Below, in pieces: positions 1-8,100 of a stretch of 34,195 nucleotides of DNA. The notes below the pieces were generated by a model. It saw only the letters and a list, made by a program, of their open reading frames with translations, was not told the DNA's origin and did no database searches. Location: contig CALHXW010000355.1 of the NCBI GenBank assembly GCA_938040325.1, positions 1-34,195 of the forward strand. The letters are read 5' to 3'. The position numbers were made by a program, and so were the translations under genes. Source of the stretch: an uncultured bacterium (lineage in GTDB: Bacteria; Myxococcota_A; UBA9042; PHBI01). Within the stretch, counting starts at the first letter, position 1, and each line of letters opens with the position of its first letter.

Positions 1-349
1 CAACGGCCTCGCGCGGCCGGCCGAGCTGAGCTTCGGCCCGCGCCACGAGCACGTGGGAGCCAACGTCATCAGGCGAGTAACCGATCGCGCGATGCGCCGC
101 GGCACGCGCGGAGACGAGGTAACCCATCGACAGGCGCGCCGACGCGAGCTGCTTCAGCCCCGGGGCGCCACCCCCTTGAGCAATGGCGTCACTGGCTGCA
201 TCCAGCGCAGCGCCGGGCTCACCCGCAACCTCGGGCACTCCTAAGCGCTCTGCGCCGCTGTGGCCACAGCCCAACATCGCCCAGCAGATCACCACCAGGG
301 AGGCGCATGGTACCCATCTGATCGGTGCTCCAGCGGCGCTGGGGGACAC
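1..349 (-). CDS. Partial lipoprotein with a TPR-like segment (C-terminus outside window)
   Basis: A minus-strand frame stays open from a GTG at 349 to the window edge and gives 116 residues with no stop. The N-terminus reads as a lipoprotein signal: a hydrophobic stretch at residues 16-27 (ASLVVICWAMLG) followed by Cys28. From about residue 65 the sequence is helical and Ala-rich, with the spacing of tetratricopeptide repeats (LASARLSMGYLVSARAAAHR, then a second helix pair ending GRPREAV). I infer an envelope-anchored TPR lipoprotein, probably a scaffold or a secretion/polysaccharide accessory protein; the actual role is unknown. The start is uncertain: GTG at 349 has only a weak purine-rich stretch upstream, and no ATG lies in frame before the hydrophobic core. 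The frame was recognised from its lipobox and repeat pattern, because the other frames here give Arg-rich nonsense. Confidence 0.6.
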   Translation of the reverse strand, partial: MSPSAAGAPIRWVPCASLVVICWAMLGCGHSGAERLGVPEVAGEPGAALDAASDAIAQGGGAPGLKQLASARLSMGYLVSARAAAHRAIGYSPDDVGSHVLVARAEAQLGRPREAV

Positions 350-836
350 GCGGATTCCGGGACGAACGTCGGGCCTTGCGTCTTCCTTGCCACCGCTGCT
401 CGCAGACACGCCCCAGCCTCCATGCACGCCTGACTCACAAGCGCGTGCGCGGCCAGACTATTCCGAGTCCGCAGTTGTGGCCAGAGCACGCACGGTCCGC
501 TGAAATCAGACCGCGTGTGCGGTGAGGGCAAGGGGCCGCACACAGCGCCGGTTGACGCGCCGCACAGTCCTCGCTGGTCTATTGCCGCGCCGCACATCCA
601 TCCGGTGGGCTGTGTTGGCAGGCGAGTTGTTCGAGCCGGCCCGCGTCACGTCGTCAGAGACGTGAGCAAACGAGCGGGTCGAGAGGGTAGAGTGAGAAGC
701 AGCGCCGCGTTGAGGGTGCTCAGTCGGGCCGAGCGTTTGGAAGAGTGGTGAGCACTAGGTGCCCGAGGTAGTATGGTAGGACCAAAGGGGATTTTGTGGG
801 CGACGCCTCGCTTCCACACCAACAACATAGGGCATT

Positions 837-848
837 AACCGATCGGTT
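837..848. promoter_or_regulatory. Perfect 12-bp palindrome, TetR-operator-like
   Basis: AACCGATCGGTT is its own reverse complement. Palindromes with ACCG/CGGT half-sites are typical of TetR-family operators. It is the first of three related sites within about 135 bp, in a long non-coding stretch between the divergent genes at 349 (minus) and 1554 (plus). No regulator gene is adjacent inside the window. Confidence 0.45.
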
Positions 849-861
849 GCTAGCCTCAAAG

Positions 862-883
862 CCGGTTCAAGTAACCGGTCGGT
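862..883. promoter_or_regulatory. Second ACCG/CGGT site with overlapping small hairpin
   Basis: AACCGGTCGGT (873-883) differs from the 837-848 palindrome at one position over its 11 bases. Just upstream, CCGGTT (862-867) pairs with AACCGG (873-878) across five bases. The recurrence of the same half-site 25 bp from the first palindrome suggests a multi-site operator. The bound regulator is unknown. Confidence 0.35.
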
Positions 884-958
884 GAAGAACGACGCGCAAC
901 CCTTTACCCCCACTCCGAGAACCACGAATCGCTAGGCAGAATAAAAGCCTCCGCGCCC

Positions 959-972
959 TGACCAAACGGTCA
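959..972. promoter_or_regulatory. TGACC-N4-GGTCA dyad, TetR-operator-like
   Basis: TGACCAAACGGTCA has perfect 5-bp arms around a 4-bp spacer and shares the ACC/GGT core with the two upstream sites. It is the closest of the three to the plus-strand membrane-protein gene. The function is inferred from symmetry only. Confidence 0.4.
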
Positions 973-1553
973 AAATCGTCGGGACGAGAGAGCCGGTGTC
1001 GCGCTGCGGCGGGAGTCGGCGACATCTGCTCGGTCATCGGAGAGCGAGCCCCCAGCGACAGCGCTGGAGTGATGCCAGGCGAGAGCCCAGCGCGGATCGA
1101 CGTCCGTGGCCTCGTGCCGACGCCTGCTACACCATCACAGCGGACGGGTTCGCGGCACGCACACCGAGTGCGCGAGCGTCGTGGCTCGCGTGGCGCAGCG
1201 CCACGCCGAGTCGCCCACCAACTCCGTGCACTCGCCGGACGGCGACACCGGATCGCCATGTCCGCCGGAGCACATCGCGTCGCCACGCCCGGTCAGGCTT
1301 GGGCACCCTACGAGATCGTGATAGAGGCTTGCCGCGCCAGCAGACCAACGCGGCAGTCAGGAGGACGAGAGATTTTGATGGGTTCGCGATCGGCACCGAG
1401 ACACTCAGGTCACCGCCGCCTTGGAGCCCCCACGAGCTCAGCGTTCTGCGCTGCCTGGCAACAGGCGGCCGCGCTCTTGGCGTCGAGCCGGCGACCGGCG
1501 CACTCCTGTCGTTGCGCGCGCTTCACCTCGCACCTCAGGACGCTCTAGAGCAC

Positions 1554-3644
1554 GTGGCTGCCCGCCCCCGAACAGAGCGCTGGATCGCGCTCGCTATTGC
1601 CCTCACGACCGTCTTGGCGGTTGTCGCACTCTTCGTTGGGCCAACACCACCCGCACCCGGCATTGCCGAGCGCGCCAACGAAGCGCTGGCCTGGCGCTCT
1701 GGCTCACCCGACGTCGAGTTTGTCCGCGGTGCTGTGACCGCCGACGGGATCTTTGTGCGCGCAGCCGCCCGCTTTGACGACCCCGCCGTTGCGCTTCGCG
1801 CTCTCGGTGCGCTCGGCGTCGCGGCGCTTGTCTTCGCTTTTGCCCTCTTCCTGCGCGCGCTAGGTCGTCCCCTGTGGCTCGCCGCGGCGGCCCCGCCGCT
1901 TGCCTGGGGAGCGTTCAACACCGGCATCGTGTCGCTGCCTCTGGGACTTGCCCTGACCTTCGCCGCTGGCGCGGTCATCGCGCGGCCGCCTGGCCCTCGC
2001 GCGGCGCCTTGGCTCCTCGGGCTCTGCGGTGTCGCCGCAGCCATCGTCGCTCCACAGACTGTTCCGATCCTTGTCGGCGTCGCGGCGACGCTCGCACTTG
2101 CCCGCGCACGCCGCCGCACCGATCTCTTGACCCTCTTTGCGCTTGTCCCCGCGTTATCCATCTGGCTCGGCTGGCGGGCGTTCGAAGCGCCGACCAGCTT
2201 TCCTGGCGTCGAGGTCAGCGAACGCCTGCGTGGGTTCTTTGCCTACGCCCTCGATCTGACGAGCTACAAGACCGACGGCACGACCCTTGTTGCGATCGTT
2301 GGCACCTGGCTCGGGATCCTGGCCATCAGCGGCGTCACGCCTTCAGCACGCACCACTCTGCGCGCACGCCTCGAGCGCCACAGCCTGCTGCTCGTCGCTC
2401 TCGGACTCTGCCTCGGGCTCTTTCTGCTTCCCTGGGGCAGCGACCAGCGCCACCTGACCGCACAGCTCATGATCGCGCCCCTCGCGCTGATCTTGCTTGC
2501 GCTGCCGCGGCCGCCGGCCCGCAGCGTCTTCACCTTTGCCGCGGCGTGTATCCTGGTTGGCACGTCGCTCTGGTTTCACGCGCGGCTCGTCCAGCATGCT
2601 GCCCGGCACGGTCAGCTGGATGCCCGACCGCTGCTGGCCTCGCTCGACGCTCTCAACCTACCGCCGGGCTTTCGCGCGACGTGCCTCGACCTCGACGACC
2701 AGCGACTGTTTCACCGCACGTCATCGGACCAGACGTGCCGGGCCGTGTTGACGTCGCAGGGAGCTGCTGCGCCATGGCTGCACGGACTGGACCCCACCGG
2801 CCTCGTGAGGGCGAAGACCTCGCATCGAATGCTCACCAAGAAAGACCTCGACGACGTCAAAGCGCTCGACGACCTCGATCTTCTGCTGGTTCGCGGCAAG
2901 CACAAGCCGCCCCGCAAGAGCCGCGCGAAGCTGGTCGCTGCCACCCAGGGCGAGGTTCCGAAGAGTCCATTCTGGAGCATCTACCGGGTGGTCGGCACGG
3001 CGGACCGCGACACGACCTTTGAGGACGCCCGTGGTGGCACCGGAGGCAAGGAGCTTCGCTGGAACTGTCCAGACGGGATGGCGCTCTCCGGGCTCACCGC
3101 GACCACGAACCGCGGCAAGACCGCGATCGTGTCCGTCCAGCCCCGCTGCCGGACGCTCGTCCGCAAGTCAGGACTCGTCACCTACCGCGGGCGGACGGTC
3201 GTCGGCCCGGTGTTCGGCGGCAGCAAGGGCCTGACCCGGCGGACGCTGCTCTGCCGAAAGGGCCACCTCGTGTCCGGTGCGATCGGAAAGACCGCGAAGG
3301 TGGCGAGCGCGATCCGGCTCGCATGCAACCGTGTCGAGCTTGCCGAGGCCGACACGATCGTTGTGACCAAAGCCGAGAACACGCCGGTCGTCGGGTCATC
3401 GACGGGCACGCCGTTTGAGCTGCGCTGCCCGTCTGACAGTGTCGCCACCGGGCTGAGGGGACGGCACGGCGCGGCCGTCGACAGCATTGGGGTCGCCTGC
3501 GGACCGCTTGTGCCATTGGTCACGGCCCCGACGCCGAAGAAGACAGGCCCGCCCCCCACTTCCGAGCCCAAAGCGGGTGCGCCGACGCAACGCACACCCG
3601 CGCGACCGGCACCGAGCGCGCGCCCGAAACGTCAGCAGCGCTGA
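1554..3644 (+). CDS. Multi-pass membrane protein with C-terminal three-fold Cys-paired repeat
   Basis: I do not recognise the family. With a GTG start at 1554 the product is 696 residues. About ten hydrophobic segments lie between residues 5 and 350, beginning with WIALAIALTTVLAVVALFVG, in an arrangement reminiscent of GT-C glycosyltransferases, but no diagnostic motif is visible. A soluble domain follows. Its end, about residues 500-655, holds three related units of the form C-x2-G-x3-x2-G ... V-x-S-x5-C (around 3062-3156, 3251-3330 and 3423-3504). A similar Cys-Gly pattern occurs in beta-prism (VMO-I/jacalin-like) modules, so a three-fold beta-prism is a plausible fold. The tail is Pro/Lys/Arg-rich and low complexity. 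The start is uncertain: the frame is open to 996 and looks protein-like from about 1434, but in-frame starts there are only TTG (1299, 1512). No operon partner is obvious; 149 bp separate it from the next gene. Confidence 0.7.
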   Translation: MAARPRTERWIALAIALTTVLAVVALFVGPTPPAPGIAERANEALAWRSGSPDVEFVRGAVTADGIFVRAAARFDDPAVALRALGALGVAALVFAFALFLRALGRPLWLAAAAPPLAWGAFNTGIVSLPLGLALTFAAGAVIARPPGPRAAPWLLGLCGVAAAIVAPQTVPILVGVAATLALARARRRTDLLTLFALVPALSIWLGWRAFEAPTSFPGVEVSERLRGFFAYALDLTSYKTDGTTLVAIVGTWLGILAISGVTPSARTTLRARLERHSLLLVALGLCLGLFLLPWGSDQRHLTAQLMIAPLALILLALPRPPARSVFTFAAACILVGTSLWFHARLVQHAARHGQLDARPLLASLDALNLPPGFRATCLDLDDQRLFHRTSSDQTCRAVLTSQGAAAPWLHGLDPTGLVRAKTSHRMLTKKDLDDVKALDDLDLLLVRGKHKPPRKSRAKLVAATQGEVPKSPFWSIYRVVGTADRDTTFEDARGGTGGKELRWNCPDGMALSGLTATTNRGKTAIVSVQPRCRTLVRKSGLVTYRGRTVVGPVFGGSKGLTRRTLLCRKGHLVSGAIGKTAKVASAIRLACNRVELAEADTIVVTKAENTPVVGSSTGTPFELRCPSDSVATGLRGRHGAAVDSIGVACGPLVPLVTAPTPKKTGPPPTSEPKAGAPTQRTPARPAPSARPKRQQR

Positions 3645-3793
3645 GGCGCTTGGCCCGCTGGAGATTGTTGCCAACCGCAGGGATTTCCGACACGCTCACC
3701 GCGCAAAAGCGGCCTCGCGCCAGCTGACTCCAGCCCGACGCGATCCGCGCGCGGCCGCAGCGCAACGCGAGACTCGACGAACCCACAGGGCGC

Positions 3794-5119
3794 ATGGATA
3801 CCTCCCTCATCCTCATCATCGTGCTGACGTTCGCCTTCGCTGCGACCCGTCTAGAAGTGATGCTGCTGGGGGATAAGACCAGCCTGCTGGCCAGCCTCGA
3901 GTACCTGTTGATCGGCATCCTCGTGGGCCCGCTCGTCCTTGGCGTCCTGGGCCCCGAACGCATCACTAGCCTCGAGCCGCTCTTGGCCGTGGTGACAGGC
4001 TTCGTTGGCTTCCTTGTCGGCCTGTCGCTGTCGGTCTCGGAGCTCCGTGACCGGCCGCCCGGTACGTTCAGGTTCGCGCTCTCTACCGGTCTCGTGACGA
4101 GCTTGCTCGTTGGCGGCGCTGCGTTTGCCCTCTTTGCGACCGGCACGCTCGGTCGGCTCGGCGGCTCGACCGAGACGCTGCTCATGGCGTCGGCGACGCT
4201 CGGCCTTGGCGCCATCATCACATCGGGTGCCGCCATTGACGCCGCAGTCACCCAGAGCCGTGCTCGCGGTCCGGTCAGCGACGCGCTACCCCATGCCGCC
4301 CGAATGGTCCGGGTCGTCGCGATCATTGGCTTTGGGCTCGCCCTCGCCTCCTACCGCGGACGGGCTGCTGACGACAGCGTCGACGCGCTGGTGTGGGACG
4401 GGATTGCCATCTTTGGTGGCGTCCTGTTGGGCGTCATCTTCCATGTCTTTGTCGGCAACGAGCGTGACCGCGGGAAACTCTTTGTCGCTACCATCGGCGT
4501 CGTGGCGCTGGGCTCTGGAATTGCCGAGGCGCTGCAGTTCTCGCCGCTCTTCATCAACCTCGTCGCTGGCGCCGTCATCGCCAACATCTCGAAAGCGCGA
4601 CCTGATCTCATGGCCGCCGACGAGCGCCTGCGCCGTCCCGTCATCGTGGTGCTGCTCTTGCTTGCCGGGGCCACCTGGAAGCCTATCGCCGGGCCGCTGT
4701 GGGTCGTGCCGATTGGCTTCGTGGTCCTGCGCGTTGTCGCGCTGCGAATCGGAGCGCGCGCCGGCGTGGGCCTTGTCCCCAGCATCGACGACCACACGCC
4801 GCGCTTGGGGAACGCGCTCCTCAGCCAGGGCGCGATCGTCGCAGCGGTCGCCATCAACTACCACCAGGTCGTGGGCCCATCGCCACTGGCAGACACGGTC
4901 CTCACCACGCTGCTCTTGTCGGCCGTCGTCAACGAGCTGTGGGCGGCACCCGCCCTCAAGCGCGTGCTCCTGGATGCCGGCGAGAGCGGCCGGCGCCCCA
5001 TCGTCAGAAGCCCTGTCCGTCCCGCGCGCAGCGACGGCCACGGCCACCACGACGACCACGGCCACCACGACGACCACGACGCGCCTTCCTCCTCTGCCGA
5101 CGAGGGAGCACCCGCATGA
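3794..5119 (+). CDS. CPA2-type cation:proton antiporter-like membrane protein with His-rich tail
   Basis: This 441-residue protein has 11-13 hydrophobic helices and the overall plan of the monovalent cation:proton antiporter-2 (KefB/Na-H exchanger) family. It is the first gene of a four-gene operon and ends in an ATGA overlap with a second, larger antiporter. In the helix-4/5 region the two operon proteins align without gaps (from TSGAAIDAAVTQ here against TSPAVSIAVISE there). At the point where the partner has the Lys-Asp expected of the CPA ion-binding site, this protein has Val-Arg (Arg173). I infer that it may be transport-defective and serve as a regulatory or heterodimer partner. The C-terminus after the last helix is a hydrophilic tail with a duplicated GHHDDH block, which could bind metal or sense pH. 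It has no RCK/TrkA nucleotide-binding domain. The ATG at 3794 is followed at once by the first helix. Confidence 0.82.
   Translation: MDTSLILIIVLTFAFAATRLEVMLLGDKTSLLASLEYLLIGILVGPLVLGVLGPERITSLEPLLAVVTGFVGFLVGLSLSVSELRDRPPGTFRFALSTGLVTSLLVGGAAFALFATGTLGRLGGSTETLLMASATLGLGAIITSGAAIDAAVTQSRARGPVSDALPHAARMVRVVAIIGFGLALASYRGRAADDSVDALVWDGIAIFGGVLLGVIFHVFVGNERDRGKLFVATIGVVALGSGIAEALQFSPLFINLVAGAVIANISKARPDLMAADERLRRPVIVVLLLLAGATWKPIAGPLWVVPIGFVVLRVVALRIGARAGVGLVPSIDDHTPRLGNALLSQGAIVAAVAINYHQVVGPSPLADTVLTTLLLSAVVNELWAAPALKRVLLDAGESGRRPIVRSPVRPARSDGHGHHDDHGHHDDHDAPSSSADEGAPA
5039..5074 (+). repeat. Perfect 18-bp tandem duplication encoding the His/Asp-rich tail
   Basis: CACGGCCACCACGACGAC occurs twice back to back inside the 3' end of the first antiporter gene. 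It encodes two copies of an HGHHDD unit. Being in frame (18 bp), expansion or contraction would change tail length without disrupting the coupled downstream start. Confidence 0.85.
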
Positions 5120-8100
5120 GCTTGATGCGTCGATTCCTTGTCCTAGCACTGCTGATCGCGACCATGTTCGGCATGCAGTGGCTCAAGGGCGGGCTCGGAC
5201 AGGGTTCGCTGGCGATCACGTTTGCGGCGATCGGCTTCGTCGTGTTGGCCGCCTACGCGATGGCCGAGCTCGCCAGCGCCGTCGGCTTACCGCGCGTGAC
5301 TGGCTACATCGTGGCCGGACTCGGCCTCGGTCCCTCCGCTGCCGCCATGATGGGGCTCAGTCCTCCCATCCTGACGGAAGCCGCGGTTGGCGACATGAAG
5401 GTCTTCAACGGGCTCGCGCTGGCGCTGATCGCGCTTGAAGCCGGTCTGGAGCTGAACCTCGAAGCGTTGCGGCGCTTCAAGCGAACGCTGTCGAGCATCA
5501 TCCTCTTTAAGATGCCGCTGTCGTGGTTGATGGTCGGTGGCGGGTTCGTTGCGTTAGCCCTGACGGTGATGCCTGTCCCCGGCGTGACCGAGTTTGGCCA
5601 CATTCTCGCCATCGGTCTGGTTGTCGGCGCGCTCTCGGTTGGGACCTCGCCTGCGGTCTCGATCGCCGTCATCTCGGAGTCGGGAATCAAGGGCAAGGTC
5701 GCCGACCTTGTGCTCGGCTTCGCGGTCTTCAAAGACGTGGTGATGGTCATCATGATCGCGGTCGCCATCGCGGTCGGCACGATCCTCATCACCGACGGGG
5801 CGGCCTTCGATGCGGGCCCCTTCCTCAAGCTGCTCAAGAAGGTCTTCTTCTCAGCGGTGTTCGGCGGCGTGATCGGCGGACTCTTGGTCGCCTGGATGCG
5901 CTGGGTTCGCTGGGAAATCATCCTGATTTTGTTGGTCGTGGCATACGGCGTCAACAGCTTCAGCGCCTACCTCCACGACGTCCACTCGACGTTCCAGTTC
6001 AAGCCCCTGCTGCTCTTCATCACCGCTGGTTTTGTCGTCGGCAACTTCAGTCGCTACGGCCACGCGCTGCACAAGCCCCTCGGATTGCTCGCCCTGCCGG
6101 TCTTCGTGATCTTCTTCACGACCGCCGGCGCAGGGCTCAACCTCGAGGCCACCATTGCGATGCTGCCGCTCGCCTGCTCTCTCTTCGCGATTCGAGCGCT
6201 CATGATGTACCTGTCGGCGCGCTGGGGCGGCAAGCTCGCCGGCGAGACGACGGCCTTCAGCAACAACCTCTGGCTCGGCTTCATCAGCCAGGCTGGCGTC
6301 GCGCTCGTGCTGCTCAAGGTCGCTCAGGACGGACTTCCCGCGCTGGCGGCAGAGCTTGAGCTGGTCGCGTTCCCGCTGATCACCCTCAATCTCCTGATCG
6401 GCCCCATCCTGCTGCGCGTTGCGCTCAAGCGTGGACAGGGAATCGATGTAGCGCCGCCGCCAGGGGACAGCGACGCCGACGCCGGGCCGACGGCCGCAAC
6501 GCCGTGGAGTGGGTTCGATGACGGGCCGATCGAGCCTGCCCTCGCGGACGTTCTCGGCGAGACGACCGCTGCGCTCGACGCGCTCGGTCAAGACTTGAGA
6601 ACCCGACTGCTTGCCGGCTGGCGCGAAGCCGGTCAGCAACGTCTGGACGCCACGGCCGAGGGCGACAGGTTCAAGCCCGCCGAGCTGAAGCCGGCGGCGG
6701 CATTCCTGCGCGGCCGCGCCCGCAAACTCCGCGACAGCATCGCGCAGCTGCCCGTCGCGGTGAAAGCGGGGCTGCCAGACGGCGACCTCACCGCTGAACA
6801 CGGCGCCCTGCACCTGCCGACGACGCTGTTCCGGCTGAGACGCAGCCTCGGCAAGACGTCACGGCGCGTGGACACGCGCGCGCTGGTCCGAACCCGTGTC
6901 GAAGGCCGCGTGCTCCCAATGCTCGCCGAGGTCCTCGACAGGATCGGTGGGATCGAGGCTGCACGGATCGATCTGCAAGATCGACAGCAACGCCAGGCAC
7001 GTGGTGCAGCGCGCAACCCAGAGGCAGAGCGGCGCGAGCTCGAAACGCTGCTCGACACAGCTCAGGCCGACCTCGAGCGCCACATCGAGACCACCTTGGA
7101 GAGCACGATCCAGGACGTGGCCTACCACCTCCACTACGCAGAGACGCCACGGATCGACAGCAAGGCGATCCAGTTCCCGTCGGTCTCGCGCCAGAGCCAA
7201 GAACAGCTCAAGCGGCTAGAGCGTGATGGGGTTGCCTGGGACGATGCACTCGCGGCCGTCATGGCTCGGGCTGAGCTTCGCCACCAGCTGCTGCTCGTCG
7301 AGCAGGACATGGATTCCGTGTGCGAGAACGCCATCGACGCCTGGTCAGAGGGTCAGCGCGACATCTTGCTGAGCCTTGTGACCTCGGTGCGCGACGCGGT
7401 CGTCGATGCCTGTGCAGCGCTTGGCGTGCCCGAGCCCGCCGAGGGTGAAGCGTCACGAAGCGGCGAGGAGTTGGCCGCCGCGCTCACCAGCTCCGCCGGC
7501 ACGACCCTCGAAGACGTCTACGCTCAGATCGCTCGGCTCGACGAAGTGCTCAACCAAGGCGCGCTTCCGCGTATCGCTGACTTCCGCCTCTCCAGCGAGA
7601 GCCAGGGGCCGCTGGTGAAGCTAGAGCAGCTGGTGACCGAGCGTATCCCCGAGGTCGATGAGAAGACAGCGATCGCGCCCACTGGCCTCGACATGTCCGC
7701 TGTCGAGGGCCCTGAGACCGTCACCCGCGAGGTGATGCCTGTGAGCGCTATCGTCGACAAATACCTGGTGGGCGAGCTTGCATGGTCGCTCGCCGAGACC
7801 CGCGCCGAGGACGAAGAGATCGTCGCCCGGCTTGAGCAGCGCGTCGGGGAGATGGCGGGCAGCCTGACGGTCGGACTCAAGGGCGCGCTCGAAGAGATGA
7901 AGGAGCGTGGGCTCGACCACAGTGACCACACGCGCGCGGGCGTCGCCTTTGCGCGCGAGAGCATGGCCCGCGCTCGACGCATCGCCGACACCCTCTACCA
8001 AAGCCTCTCGGAAGAGTTCGAGACGGTGCCGAAGGCGATCCGAGCGTCCAGCGAGGACGCGTTCGTCAGGATCTATCAGCGGCTTCTCGGCGAGCCTGAC

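Larger units (their letters stand above)
350..1553. other. Long stretch without a convincing gene; probable regulatory DNA
   Basis: I found no frame with normal protein composition here; the open frames are Arg/Pro/Ser-rich, as expected from random GC-rich DNA. It holds three ACCG/CGGT-type palindromes between 837 and 972 (listed separately). Part of the right end may belong to the 5' end of the membrane-protein gene, because its frame already looks protein-like from about 1434. No tRNA-like cloverleaf was seen. Confidence 0.45.

Noticed and set aside
860-885. tRNA T-arm (GGTTCAAGT)
   Set aside because: No acceptor, D or anticodon arm can be built around it; it belongs to the palindrome cluster.
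867-1286. Minus-strand open frame of 139 codons covering the operator cluster
   Set aside because: Composition is Arg-rich, no ribosome-binding site, and it contains all but one of the palindromes; it reads as random GC-rich DNA.
996-1553. Upstream extension of the membrane-protein gene to an ATG at 996
   Set aside because: The first ~140 residues are Arg/Ser/Pro-rich and unlike protein, with no hydrophobic or structured segments; only the part after about 1434 looks plausible.
4699-5115. Extension of the antiporter-ATPase gene upstream of 5116
   Set aside because: It is the first antiporter gene read in another frame; the ATG at 5116 lies in a normal ATGA overlap and begins the first membrane helix.
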